A DNA stretch of 64,000 nucleotides from Catonia carolina (GCA_035578175.1 JAQMRL010000015.1:18526672-18590671); one strand, 5' to 3'; counted from the stretch's first letter, positions 32,510 through 44,384 are shown. Made by a program: numbers and translations. The notes: generated by a model from the letters alone, not told the origin.

Positions 32510-33242
32510 CATTATCCACGTCGCCTTGAAGCCAAAAAATGTTATTTTTCAAAAAAACATTTCGGCTTTATGTTTAGATTAGCCGTAAGCTTCGTTTCTG
32601 GGTCATAAGTAATAAACCACGTTTCATCACATGTTATTATCTTCTACCTGTTCCTTAAGGTGAAATCTGCATTAAAAGGGACATGATTTGAGTCTGTGGA
32701 AGCTGTAAAAGAGAAAGCGGCACATGTCCTGAAGGAACTGACAGAAGATGACTTCCAGCACTGTTTCCAACAATGGAAAATTCGCATAGAGCGTTGTAGG
32801 GATAGAGGAGTGTATATTGAAGGTGACAATAAGTGATTATGTATAAAATTTTTTTAAATTTTAATCCCTAATGCGTGTACGTTGCAATCTGTTCAATACA
32901 GAAAAATAAGCAACCCCATGACCCAATGAGATGAGGATGATATGTATGACGTGTAAATGAGGTGTAGTCTTGTACAGACTCAGGCCGACCATTCCTGAGA
33001 GAGTATGTTTAATTGAACCCCAACCATCAAAGTACACCGGTAACCACTGTCTAGCACTCAAATCCGTATAAAAGTAACTACTTTTACTAGGATTTGAACC
33101 AGGAACCTTCGTCTCCGAAAATCAGCTGTTAAACAGCTGATTTTGGCGACGACTTTACCTCTAGACCAACCCGATGGGTTATGTATAAAATTAAAGTAAA
33201 TGTTTTACAACGTCAGTCTCGTTATTTAATAGCCACACCTTG
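32510..33242 (+). mobile_element. Second fold-back mariner copy, partial, with SINE-1 inside
   Basis: 32560-32640 is the reverse complement of the first-Asp block (DETWFYLYDPETK region). 32641-32850 is the transposase 3' end in plus orientation. After the SINE-1 at 32851-33178, 33179-33242 finishes with the terminal repeat CTCGTTATTTAATAGCCACA and TA. The arrangement is the reverse complement of the left half of 29835-30785. The left end is not resolved. Confidence 0.8.
32851..33178 (-). repeat. SINE-1, full-length, nested in mariner
   Basis: Complete minus-strand copy with the 14-bp duplication TTATGTATAAAATT at 32837-32850 and 33179-33192. Confidence 0.94.
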
Positions 33243-33690
33243 TAGTTGATAGAATACTTGATCAAAACTCAAAAAGATGGAGTAGTGCACCAAACAGATG
33301 CAGATAGATTACCTTAAACCGCCTATTGAATATAACTTACAAGGACTTTGAGATTATTTGTAGCCTAAAGGTGTATGAGTAATAGCTTTGTTATTGTTAT
33401 TCATAATGGAACAGTTACATTGCATTAACAATAACATTATTATGTACAGATTATATCATAAATCTACTACAACTACACACACATGTAACGGGGGTGGCCA
33501 TTTTTCACGGTATGCTTTTGTAATAAGAAAATTATAATACTAGTTGAACCAAAAATTTATTAGTGATAAATAAATAAATTTTTATAAGTTAAATTTTAGA
33601 ATATATTATTTAGTTATCTCAGAAATATTTCTGTACAAATATAAAAATTTGGTTGTACGGCGTTTGACTTTGGGTAACTACCAGCAGAAG
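33243..33690. other. AT-rich spacer, nothing recognised
   Basis: No gene or repeat recognised. Confidence 0.4.
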
Positions 33691-33694
33691 TAAC

Positions 33695-34150
33695 ATAGAG
33701 GTAATTCAAAGGTTCCAGAATAAGGTTCTTCGGGCTATAATAAGGGCGCTATGGTTTGGAAGGTATGCAAAAATACATCATTATTCCAACCTTCCTGATT
33801 TAATAGACGAAGTCAGGCGTTTCAATAGAAAATATCAGGCGAGACTTTAAAGTCACGAAAATGAATTAGCCATAAATCTTATAAACAATGCAGAAGTTAG
33901 GCGCCTGAAACGTTAACATGTTTTGGACTTATCTGAAAGGGTTTAAATGTACAAAAAATTATAGTGAAAAGTATTCCATATTGTAAAATGTAAAATATCT
34001 TTGTACATAGTAATTTTCTCTTTTAACACATGAGTAATTGGTGTAATGAGAGGTACTTAGGGTAATGAGGCCTCAACTTGTGATTTGTAAATTCAAAAGA
34101 TTTGTTTATAGTTTAATTTTAAAAAACTGATTGCAAATAATGTTATTTAA
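33695..34150 (+). pseudogene. jockey-clade LINE tail, decayed (copy 1)
   Basis: Reads IEVIQRFQNKVLRAIIRALW, then NLPDLIDEVRRFNRKYQARL, a stop, SHENELAINLINNA and RRLKR, followed by a 3' UTR. It matches 44385-44800, which has fewer lesions. The V-x-EI-RFxxKYxxRLxxHxN…RRLKR pattern is the jockey C-terminus. Confidence 0.8.
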
Positions 34151-34554
34151 AAAAAATTTATATATTATAAAAATGACCGTCCAAAGGAAAAAGATCCTTA
34201 TCTTTTCTATACAAAATGTTTAGGAGAGCGAAAAAAATGAAATTAGGTCAAAAAATAAAATTTTCTGTTTTTTGTTTGAAATATTACATATTCTTTTCTG
34301 TGTATGAAAATAATCTTATTTTATTTTATTTTGAATTTTAAAACTGATTAAATTTTTAAAAAAGATATGTCAAATATGGAAAACTTACCTCAGCTTCACC
34401 AATTTTTATTTCTTATTCGTGAAGATAAGATCCCTTTTCTGTTTGGTACATAAAAGAACAACTAAAATTTCTGGCTCAAAACATGAAAAAAGTAAAACAG
34501 CACTGGAGATGTTTACAACCACTACACAAGAAACAGAATAGATTATTATGTTGC

Positions 34555-34727
34555 TAATCACAACACTAAATTGTTTGAACAAAAACCAACTTATGCAGGT
34601 AGAAAATACATCAATAAATTGCCACAAGGTTTACAAAGTTGTGACAATTTAAGTCATTTTAAAAAAAAGCTAAAACAATACTTGATTGATGAAACATTTT
34701 ACAGTGTGCACGAATTCCTTTCTAAAT
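34555..34727 (+). pseudogene. LINE C-terminal fragment, FYSVxEFL type
   Basis: Reads HNTKLFEQKPTYAGRKYINK, then LPQGLQSCDNLSHFKKKLKQ and YLIDETFYSVHEFLSK-stop. A 'FNxLP…FKxxLKxYLxxxxFYSVxEFL' ending is common in insect LINE reverse transcriptases. About 57 residues are open. Confidence 0.7.
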
Positions 34728-35089
34728 AGTTTTTGGTTGAAAAGTATGTAACTTTTAATTAAACAAATATTGTGTAATACTAATTTATACAAAGGGGTTC
34801 ATGACAAGCCTACTGAGTTAAGCAGTAGCAGAAAAATGTTTTTGGTGGTAAGTGATGAATTTATCATTGTCATTAACTATTTGTTTATCAGTTTTATCTT
34901 GATATGTCCTATACTCCCTTTTGAATTCTCTTGGATGCAAAAAAAATTCCAAGAAAATATACAAGATTGGTGCCTCCATACTTAACAAGAAAATTAATTA
35001 AATTTTCAGAATTTAAATATTTTTTACTTTAGATCTCTTTACCGTATCGGTAGCCTACCTTTTAATGTTTTTAGTTTCCTTAGTACATA

Positions 35090-35637
35090 CGCAGACCAAA
35101 CACTTGAAAACATGTTTTTTGGGTTCAGGGGTCTGAAAACGTGTAGATCCGGTGAAAACTCGATTTCGAAAAATCGTCATAAAAACAATAATTTCCTTCC
35201 TATATAATCGTATGACGCCTGTCTGCCCAGAGCAGACAGGTGGAGTGTCAAATTATTTACACCCAATCTGTTCGTTGCAGGGCTAAAATAAATAGTTCTG
35301 TTTCTTATTACATGGTCAGCCAATTAAATGACTGAATCATTTAAGGACAGAAGAGGTAGAGGTGTAAAAGACACTAATCAGAGTTATCTCCTCTGACAGT
35401 AATGAATTTCATTATACAGCCAGACCCTGTGGTGAATGAAGTGAAGGTGTCATTTGCAGAGTGGAAAATATGTGCTTTTCAGAGGGCCCGGCATGCTGAT
35501 AAGCGTACTTTTCCACTCAGTGAGGAAGGCATTGGTAAACCACCTCACTGCTCGTTTTACTTAGTAAAACCTTTGCAGGTTCAAACCAGCTTTTCGGCTG
35601 TTGACCTAAACAAATAATCGTATAGGCAAGAGAAAGT
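35090..35637 (-). mobile_element. HINE terminal fragment, split by SINE-2
   Basis: 35090-35213 matches the last 120 bp of HINE (ACATGTTTTTTGGGTTCAGG, GTGTAGATCCGGTGAAAACT). SINE-2 follows, then 35614-35637 completes GGCAAGAGAAAGT. Confidence 0.88.
35214..35613 (+). repeat. SINE-2, full-length, inserted in a HINE end
   Basis: Duplication ATAATCGTAT at 35204-35213 and 35614-35623. The 5' end has the best palindrome of the family, CCTGTCTGC/GCAGACAGG at about 35218-35240. Confidence 0.94.
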
Positions 35638-36056
35638 AAAAAGTTACAAAACTTTTAATACTTTATGTACACCCTATAGTGGAGTTATCCTGGTAACATT
35701 TTCAAGGTTTTAAAATTTCAAACAGTAGTAAAACAATCAGTATATAATATGTAAGTAACCATTTTAATTTTTACTATATAAAATTGCAATGTAACATAAT
35801 AACAGTTATTTAAAATTCTTTTGTCTTGTATTTTACGATCGCAAATATGATTGTAAGTAATAAAATTATATAATTAAATAATAAAAAAATGAAAATCGGT
35901 CAAGTGTAAATATTTAGACCACGCGAATATTACATAAAGGTTGGGTGTACACTCTTGTTGATTTATTAATTCATTGATTTTCAAGTTTATCTTAACCTTT
36001 TATTTGTTATCAGGAGATTTGATAGTTGACAATCCCCAAATCTGTTTACTGTTGTG
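35638..36056. other. AT-rich spacer, nothing recognised
   Basis: No gene or repeat recognised. Confidence 0.4.
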
Positions 36057-36250
36057 TTTTTCTTTAACTTGTTCAACGAACATTGCTCATGAATTTTTTT
36101 TACTTTCTCTTGCCTGTATGAATATACAGGAAGGAAAGTATTGTTTTCATGTCGATTTTAAGAAATCCACTCTTCTCCGGATCTACACGTTTTCAGACCC
36201 CCTGAACCCAAAAAAACATGTTTTTAGATATTGATCTGTGTGCGTGCATG

Positions 36251-36282
<32 letters not shown>

Positions 36283-37030
36283 AACAGAATATCTCAAGAA
36301 CGGAACATCGTACGAACTTGAAACTTGAAACTTAAGTTACATTACTCTTTTTTTGATTTTCTCAAAAACTAGTCCTACGATTTTTTTTAAAAATCGCTTG
36401 GTTTACTAAATATTTTATGCTCCACAAGATAGGGTAGGCGCCATGTTTGCTGAAATTCTTGGTGAGGCTGTTTTCACGTAAAAAAATTGTTTTCTTAAGA
36501 TTACAGCTTTAATATTCATTTTAGCGCAAAAATTTATATAATAAAAGTTGTAGACAATTGAAAATCCTACAACTTTATTTCAAACATTTTTTTCTAACGC
36601 TTAGTTTAGCGGTAGTTAGCTATTTTCTGTTTTTTTCTCACGAAAACGTGTGAAAAATCGATTTTTTTTAGATTTCGGCTTTAGTATACATTTTACGACA
36701 AAAGTTTATATAATTAAATTTATAGAAAATTAAATGATCTACAACTTTTATTTAAAGCGTTTTTCTCTACAGAGCCTAGTTTATCGTGAAAGAGTGATTT
36801 TCCGTATTTTTAAGCCAAACAGGTCGATTTTCATTTTGCGTCTTTCACTCATGATTAAAATAAGGTTATGTTTTTGAGGTTAGTTTTTTGTTTATTTCTA
36901 ATGTTTTATTACTAATGTTAGGTTATATTGTTTAAATTATTTGTATTTGCAAGAGAAAGTTGTGTGAGTGTTTCACACCAGATTTTTTTCTTGAACTTGT
37001 TCAACGAATCATTGTTCATAAATCATTTTT
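36057..37030 (+). mobile_element. HINE copy flanked by about 45-bp direct repeats
   Basis: The element is 36102-36982 (881 bp): ACTTTCTCTTGCCTGTATGA at the start, a GT microsatellite at about 36237-36282, and GGCAAGAGAAAGT-like plus GTGTTTCACACCAGA at the end. It lacks a stretch after the TTAAGTTACAT block (about 36340). Flanks 36057-36101 and 36983-37030 are direct repeats containing AACTTGTTCAACGAA and CATTG-TCAT. Confidence 0.88.
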
Positions 37031-37563
37031 GTAGTTCCATTTAAGGTGAGACTGTATGATGATTTTACTGGAAATTTCGGTTTTTGGTTTTTTATATTTT
37101 TCAACAGTTCAGACTTAGATCTATCACAAAACCATTAAATTAGGTACGTCAAAAAATTATTTTAATGAAAAAATTAAGTTTTTAGTAGGTTTACTCAGAA
37201 AAATTATCATGTCACCAAGAACGAATATTTTTCATAATTTTTATACTGAGCGTTTTAGAGCAAAGGAAATTTTAGTTTTTTTTTAAATACCTGCGTTATT
37301 TTTTTAAATATTCTCAGCTCTTGGTTCAGATTTCTAACCAACTGTTGATGGAAAATTTACTTGTTTGTGTACACCTTGTTTTTGATTTGTGCCTTTTTGT
37401 TTTTGTCTGTTCTCGTAAACTTATATTTAAAAAATTAGGTACATTTTTCTCAAAAATTATTAAACCTAGAAGGCTGAAATTTTTACTAGTCCATTTATCT
37501 TGTACATGCACACATACCCGCAATTTTATGAGTTCTTCAGATGCTCCAAAAATTAGCAATATA
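37031..37563. repeat. Spacer ending in repeat R-G
   Basis: About 37490-37561 matches 16495-16572 (R-G). The DD41D transposon is inserted at its end. Nothing else recognised. Confidence 0.5.
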
Positions 37564-40076
37564 CAGGGTGATTCATGAAGTTCTCCCCCCACTTCTACAG
37601 CACATTGTACTAGTAAAAATAATGAAAAAATGTTATATAAACATAGGTCCGAAAACGCTTCGTTAGCGAGTTACAGCTAGCGAAAGATTTCGCCTGAATT
37701 CCTGGGCAAAGAGTAAAATAAAGCCATACTGAACTTTTGGAAAGGTTAATTAAGTAAGAAATGTCGTGGATTCTTATGTAATTTTACCTGATAAAGCTAA
37801 TAAAATAGGTTTCAGAACTGTACCTGTAGTAGTTTTTGAGGGATTCACGGTTAAATGCAAAAAATTGGGGCACGAAACAATGTTTTTTTAAGTTTCATGT
37901 ACAATAACTTTGTTAAATTGGTAATAAATACATAAAATCAACAAACATTAATTGTAGAGAATTTAATTCTGAGAAAATTGATATAATCAAAGTCTAAAAT
38001 AAAACAGAAATAAGTATCAAAAAATCGATTTTATTCAGTATAATACATTACTATCTGTAAAGAAATACCGTACGGTATTTAGTTAAAATAAAACAAAAAC
38101 AAAATGTTTGTTCCTTAATGATGAGATAAATTGAGAAAACAAGATGAACTGTTAAATAAATTTGTTTGTAAATAAAAATATCATGTTTTATTACGTTGTA
38201 TTTTTTTTTTAAATAAAAATTTACATTAAATGTTCGAAAATAAATGAAGCAAACATTTTCCAATTATTGTTTACTAATAATCGAAATGCAGTTTTTTGTT
38301 TTATTAATTTCTAAGTTGGTAACGCACGAATAACAGCTGATCAACAATGGTATTCTGTACTGTTACGTTAGAACTGTGTATTAGTGGTGTTTTGCAAGCT
38401 ACAGCAGGAGATCGGGTTCTGTGAATCGTGTTATTAAATGCAATTTTTTTGTGAGTTATAATTCGATTGTTTATTCAGCGAAAAAATGCCTTACTTATTT
38501 ACATCAGAGGAATACGCTGATATGGTTTTTATTTTGGGTTACTGTAATGGTAATGCTAGAGCTGCTGTAGTAGAATATGAACTACGTTACCCTAATAGGA
38601 GGATTCCAGATACCAAAACAATTTCAGGAACTTTTCGTACTCTTCGGGAAACAGGATCACTACCAAGTACTAGAACCAATTATGAACGAGCTGTCCAACT
38701 TGATGATGATATTGTTATTAATGCTGTTCATCGCAGTCCAGGTGTAAGTACACGACGTATTTCTAGGCGGATAGGAGTTTCGCAGTCAACGGTGTGGAGG
38801 TCACTAAATCGAAACAAATTTTATCCGTTTCATAAACAAAAGGTTCAACATCTACAGCCAGGGGATGGTCCGCTTCGCTTGGAGTTTTGCAACTTTTTGA
38901 ATATTAATAATCAACTCTACAAGCGTATTTTGTTTACGGATGAGGCACAATTCACTCGGGATGGTGTCAATAACTTGCACAATGAACACTCATGGGCAGA
39001 AGAAAATCCACATGAGGTAGTGGAACAGAACTTTCAACACCGATTTAGCGTCAATGTCTGGTGTGGCCTTTTGCACAATCGGCTGATTGGACCTTTCATA
39101 TTACCTGGACGCCTAAATGCTGAGTTGTATTTGCATTTCCTTCAAGAAGAGTTGCCGCAGCTGTTATAGAATGTTCCTTTACGTCTCAGACAAAATTTGT
39201 ACTTCCAGCATGACGGAGCACCTCCCCACTTTTCACGTGCCGTTTCTGCTTATTTAAATCATCAATTTCCTGGACACTGGATTGGTCGTGGAGGGCCTCA
39301 CCCTTGGCCACCAAGATCCCCAGATCTATCTCCATTGGATTATTGCATCTGGGGATGGATGAAAGACATTGTATACAAGACAAAAGTGAATTCTCGTGAT
39401 GAATTAATTGCCCGTATTATGGATTCGGCTGTGCAGATACAGGGAAGCCCTGAAAAATTAAGAAACGCAACAAAAGCAATACACAAACGTGCTGCAAAAT
39501 GTATTGATAATGATGGCCTCATTTTCGAACATCTATTATAAAAAGGTGCGTACGGTTGGCCCAACCTGATTAATTTTGCTTAAAACTAGTAATGTATTAT
39601 ACTGAATAAAATCGATTTTTTGATACTTATTTCTGTTTTATTTTAGACTTTGATTATATCAATTTTCTCAGAATTAAATTCTCTACAATTAATGTTTGTT
39701 GATTTTATGTATTTATTACCAATTTAACAAAGTTATTGTACATGAAACTTAAAAAAACATTGTTTCGTGCCCCAATTTTTTGCATTTAACCGTGAATCCC
39801 TCAAAAACTACTACAGGTACAGTTCTGAAACCTATTTTATTAGCTTTATCAGGTAAAATTACATAAGAATCCACGACATTTCTTACTTAATTAACCTTTC
39901 CAAAAGTTCAGTATGGCTTTATTTTACTCTTTGCCCAGGAATTCAGGCGAAATCTTTCGCTAGCTGTAACTCGCTAACGAAGCGTTTTCGGACCTATGTT
40001 TATATAACATTTTTTCATTATTTTTACTAGTACAATGTGCTGTAGAAGTGGGGGGGGAACTTCATGAATCACCCTG
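37564..40076 (+). mobile_element. DD41D Tc1/mariner-type transposon with about 489-bp inverted repeats
   Basis: A 2513-bp element flanked by TA (37562-37563 and 40077-40078). Termini are CAGGGTGATTCATGAAG. The inverted repeats extend from 37564 to about 38052 and from about 39590 to 40076, nearly identical throughout. Between them is a transposase with one stop. The near identity of the arms suggests recent activity or gene conversion. Confidence 0.94.
38486..39541 (+). pseudogene. DD41D transposase, single in-frame stop
   Basis: A frame of 352 codons interrupted only by TAG at 39167-39169; the same reading frame continues to a TAA at 39541. Residues 1-125 carry helix-turn-helix units (VSTRRISRRIGVSQSTVWRS). 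The catalytic residues are all present: LFTDEAQF (first Asp, about residue 154), FQHDGAPPH (second) and WPPRSPDLSPLDYCIWG (third), with 41 residues between the last two. The protein would mobilise its own element and perhaps the fold-back element at 14.6 kb, whose termini match. Length is normal for the group. One substitution separates this copy from an open frame, so it is recently dead or the stop is a sequencing artefact. Confidence 0.9.
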
Positions 40077-40092
40077 TATACTATACAAAAAA

Positions 40093-41031
40093 TCTGGTGT
40101 GAAACACTCACACAACTTTCTCTTGCCAATATAAATAATTAACAATAAACCTAACATTAGTAATAAAACATTAGAAATAAACAAACAACTAACCTCAAAA
40201 ATATAACCATATTTCAATCATGAGTGAAACACGCAAAATGAAAATCGACCTCAGTTTGGCTTAAAAATACGGAAAATCACGCTTTCACGCTAAACTAGGC
40301 TCTGTAGAGAAAAATGCTCTAAACAAAAGTTGTAGATCTTTTAATTTTCTATAAATTTAATTATATACACTTTTGTCGTAAAATGCATACTAAGACCGAA
40401 ATGTTAAAAAAATCAATTTTTCTCACGTTTTCGTGAGAAACAAAAACAGAAAATCGCAAATTACCGCTAAACTAAGCGTTATACAAAAAAATGTTTGAAA
40501 TAAAAGTTGTAGAACTTTACATTTTCTACAACTTTTGTTATATAACGTTTTGCGCTAAAATGCATATTAAAGCCGTAATCTTAAAAAGAAAAAGTTTTTG
40601 CGTAAAAACAGCCTTACGCAGAATTTCAGCAAACATGGCGCCTATCCTATATTGTAGAGCATAAAAAATGTAGTAAACCAGGCGAGTTTTAAAAAAATCG
40701 TAGGACCAGTTTTTGAGAAAATCGCAAAAACTGAAAAATTATACGAATAAACTACTACTTCCGGTTGACCGATTTTGATGAAAATGTTCGTGTCGGGTTC
40801 GGTAGTGGTATGTAACTTAAGTTTCAAGTTTCAAGTCCGTACGATGTTCCGTTCTTGAGATATTCTGTTCACACACAGACACACAGACACACACACAGAC
40901 CAATCGCTAAAAACATGTTTTTTGGGTTCAGGGGGTCTGAAAACGTATAGATCCGGTGAAAACTCGATTTCGAAAAATCGACATGAAAACAATAATTTCC
41001 TTCCTATATATTCATATAGGCAAGAGAAAGT
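40093..41031 (-). mobile_element. Helentron-like (HINE), full-length copy
   Basis: TCTGGTGTGAAACACTCACA at the left, both 180-bp units, a short CA/ACAG stretch at 40870-40896, and GGCAAGAGAAAGT at the right. It lies 16 bp beyond the DD41D element. Confidence 0.9.
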
Positions 41032-41147
41032 AAAAAGTAGAAAAAAATGTGTAGTTTTAGGTTATTCATTATTTTGTTTTCAATTTTCTGCTTCAATAGA
41101 TTAAATTGAAAACAATGTCAGTAGCTAATGAACCTTAACAACAATTG

Positions 41148-41262
41148 AGTGTGTAAAGTTTCATTTTCCTATCTTTTACCAATCCTATGAAAAATGTACC
41201 TGAATATAGCTAATTTAAACTGGCGGGATACAAGGAACAGTCTCCCCTTAAAGCGTAGGCTA
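41148..41262. repeat. Repeat R-H, uninterrupted copy (SINE-1 empty site)
   Basis: GTGTGTAAAGTTTCATTTTC through CAGTCTCCCCTTAAAG, aligned with 16690-16752 plus 17093-17140. Confidence 0.75.
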
Positions 41263-41374
41263 TGACAGTACATCACTTCCTAATCTTTGAAGAGCTTGAA
41301 ATCTTTGAAGAAAACTTAAGTTGTTGAACAGTATTTGTTAAAATAAATAAAACATCTTTAACCTTTCGCGGACA

Positions 41375-42090
41375 ATTGACGGATATAGATACTGAAGCTG
41401 CCCATAATAGACAGGTGGAGTGTCAAATTATTTACACTCAGTCTGTTCGTTGCAGGGCTAAAATAAATAGTTCTGTTTCTTATCAAATGGTCAGCCAATT
41501 AAATGACTGAATCATTTAAGAACAGAAGAGGTAGAGGTGTAAAAGACACTAATCAGAGATATCTCCTCTGAAAGTAATGGATTTCATTATACAGCCAGAC
41601 CCTGTGGTGAATGAAGTGAAGATGTCATTTACAGAGTGGAAAATATGTGCTTTTCAGAGGGCCCGGCATGCTGATAAGCATACTTTTCCACTCAGTGAGG
41701 AAGGCAATGGTAAACCACCTCACTCCTCGTTTTACTTAGTAAAACCTCTAGAGGTTGAAACCAGCCTTTCGGCTGTTGACCTAAACAACAAACAGATACT
41801 GAAGTCACGAGATTGCCATTTTGCGTATGGATGGGCTGTGACGAAGGGAAGTGAAAATTTTATAGTGCTACCAACCTCAACAGTGAGACACAACTCGTAC
41901 ATTTCACTACCGTGCAGTTTCTGCATACATTTTGTAACCTGTGGTTTATTCCAAGAAAATTTTTTCTTCATAAATCTCATAAAAAATAAATTTTACTTGC
42001 AATATTGCCTATAGCTTAATTACATGACTAGAAATCTATGTTTTACTGTAATTACTGACTACTTTATTCATTGGAACAAAAATTTTTTCA
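41375..42090. repeat. Repeat R-F, interrupted by SINE-2
   Basis: The left part TATAGATACTGAAG (41384-41397) and the right part 41794-42090 match 63046-63349 continuously apart from the SINE. No coding function recognised. Confidence 0.88.
41398..41793 (+). repeat. SINE-2, full-length, inserted in R-F
   Basis: Duplication AGATACTGAAG at 41387-41397 and 41794-41804; the empty site is at about 63053. Confidence 0.95.
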
Positions 42091-42269
42091 GGCGTACCAA
42101 ATGAACTACGGAGATTCTAAGAAAGCATTGAACGGAAAAAAGCAGAACATGGCTTACGCCCGTATTCCTTAGAGCTGCTCAATTTTGCTTCTGACTTGCT
42201 CTATCCCCCTGAAAGCCATTACCTTTGTCTAAGACAAACACAAAGACATTATACATACATATATATATA

Positions 42270-42927
42270 TTTTTTTTATTCCTAAATTGTGTACGTTGCA
42301 ATCTGTTAAATTTACAACAATAAGCAACCCCATGACCAAATGAGATGAGGACGATGTTTATGACGTGTAAATGAGGAGTAGTTTTGAACAAACCCAGGCC
42401 GACCATTCGTGAGAGAGTGTTGTTTAGGTCATCAGCCGAAAGGCTGGTTTGAACCTGTAGAGGTTTTACTAAGTAAATCGAGGAGTGAGGTGGTTTACAA
42501 TTGCCTTCCTCACTGAGTGGAAAAGTACACTTATCAGCATTCCGGGCCCTCTGAAAAGCATATATTTTCCACTCTGCAAAAGACACTTTCACTTCATTCA
42601 CCACAGGGTCTGGCTGTATAATGAAATCCATTACTTTCAGAGGAGATAACTCTGATTAGTGTCTTTTACACCTCTACCTCTTATGTTCTTAAATTATTCA
42701 GTCATTTAATTGGCTGACCATCTGATAAGAAACAGAACTATTTATTTTAGCCCTGTAACTAACAGATTGAGTGTAAATAATTTGACACTCCTACTGTCTG
42801 TTATGGGCGTGAGAGAGTATGGTTAATTAAATCCCAACCATAAAAGTACACCGGTAACCACTGTCTAGTATTGAAATCCGTATAAAAGTAACTACCTTTA
42901 CTAGGATTTAAACCAGGAACCTTCGTT
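42270..42927 (-). repeat. SINE-1, interrupted by SINE-2, head partly missing
   Basis: SINE-1 tail and body at 42270-42418, resuming at 42819 (ATGGTTAATTAAATCCC) and ending in the B-box region near 42927. The A-box part of the head is lost. Confidence 0.88.
42419..42807 (-). repeat. SINE-2, full-length, nested in SINE-1
   Basis: Duplication CGTGAGAGAGT at 42408-42418 and 42808-42818, inside the SINE-1 body. Confidence 0.94.
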
Positions 42928-43570
42928 AACATTATATATTAAAAACAAAAAGTATATAGAACAAGAGAGTGTGAAAAAGTATTTTGTATTGTGTTTGTGA
43001 AAAATTGTGTTGAGGTTGCCGTTGATTTATAGGAACAACTTGTAGCGTTAGTCTACGTCTAGAGAATAGGCCTACCATAAGACAATTTGAACCGATTTGT
43101 CTTTTATCTATTACCTAACCTATTATTCTTACGGTTGATTTTATTACAGATTTCCTTTAACATTGTTATGTTGTTGCACCTGATATATGATCTCATAAAA
43201 TTTATCTCAGCTAACATAAGAAGAAATTCTTGATTCAGTTCTAATGGAACTTTCTTAGTAGAGAGTAAAAACTAATTTTCAGTTATCTTCAGCTATTATT
43301 GTATCGGTTAGTACGCATAACAAAAGCTGTCTTGATCGTGAATTGAATAATCATGTTATCATTGACTCAAGTTGTGTTTCGTTTATTTATTTATTTATTT
43401 ATTATGAATTTATTCTTTTTAACGTTATTTCCGTGATAGGATTTATTTACGTTTTATGGTGTTTTTTTCTTAGTTGTGTTCATTATCGATAATAAAATTA
43501 TGTCTGAGTTTTGTCCATTTTTCTTCTACAATTTACTGCAATATCTAATAAATTGTAGAATTTTGTAATA
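42928..43570. other. AT-rich spacer, nothing recognised
   Basis: A short (TTTA)n run lies at about 43380-43403; nothing else recognised. Confidence 0.4.
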
Positions 43571-44189
43571 CCTAATGTGTATACCTGCCCATAACAGACA
43601 GGTGGAGTGACAAATTATTTACACTCAATCTGTTAGTTGCAGGGCTAAAATAAATAGTTCTGTTTCTTGTCACATGGTCAGCCAATTAAATGACTGAATA
43701 ATTTAATAACAGAAGAGGTAAAGGTGTAAAAGACACTAATCAGAGTTATCTCCTCTGAAATTAATGAATTTCACTATACAGCCAGACCCTGTGGTGAATG
43801 AAGTGAAGGTGTTATTTTCAAAGTGGAAAATATGTGCTTTTCAGAGGGCCCGGCATGCTGATAAGTGTACTTTTCCATTCAGTGAGGAAGGCAATGGTAA
43901 ACCACCTCACTTCTCGTTTTACTTAGTAAAACCTCTACAGGTTCAAACCAGCCTTTCGGCTGATGACCTAAACAACAAATGTGTATACGTTGCAATCTGT
44001 TCAATTGAGAACAATAAACAACTCCAAGATCCAATGAGATGAGGATGATGTGTATGACGTGTAAATGAGGTGTAGTCTTGTACAGACTCAGGTCGACCAT
44101 TCCTGAGAGAGTATGGTTAATTGAACCCTAACCATCAAAGTACACCGGAAACTACTGTTTAGTCTTGAAATCCGTATAAAAGTAACTAT
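43571..44189 (-). repeat. SINE-1, interrupted by SINE-2 near its tail
   Basis: CCTAATGTGTATAC at 43571-43584, then SINE-2, then the SINE-1 body from 43978 to about 44189. The tRNA-like head is missing. Confidence 0.88.
43585..43977 (+). repeat. SINE-2, full-length, in a SINE-1 tail
   Basis: Duplication AATGTGTATAC at 43574-43584 and 43978-43988. Confidence 0.94.
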
Positions 44190-44384
44190 TATGCGGTTCC
44201 AAGCTGTGTGTAGTTGCGGGGTGAAGGGTACGGGTGAGGTATATTGAATGAGTGACGCATGCTGTGAGAACGATTCTTCTATTACTCTGATACAAAACAT
44301 TCGTTTTCAAACTTTCCGTATTTAACATATTTGTTTGTATTTACTATATTTATTTATTTACATATTTTAATAAATAAAATTCGG

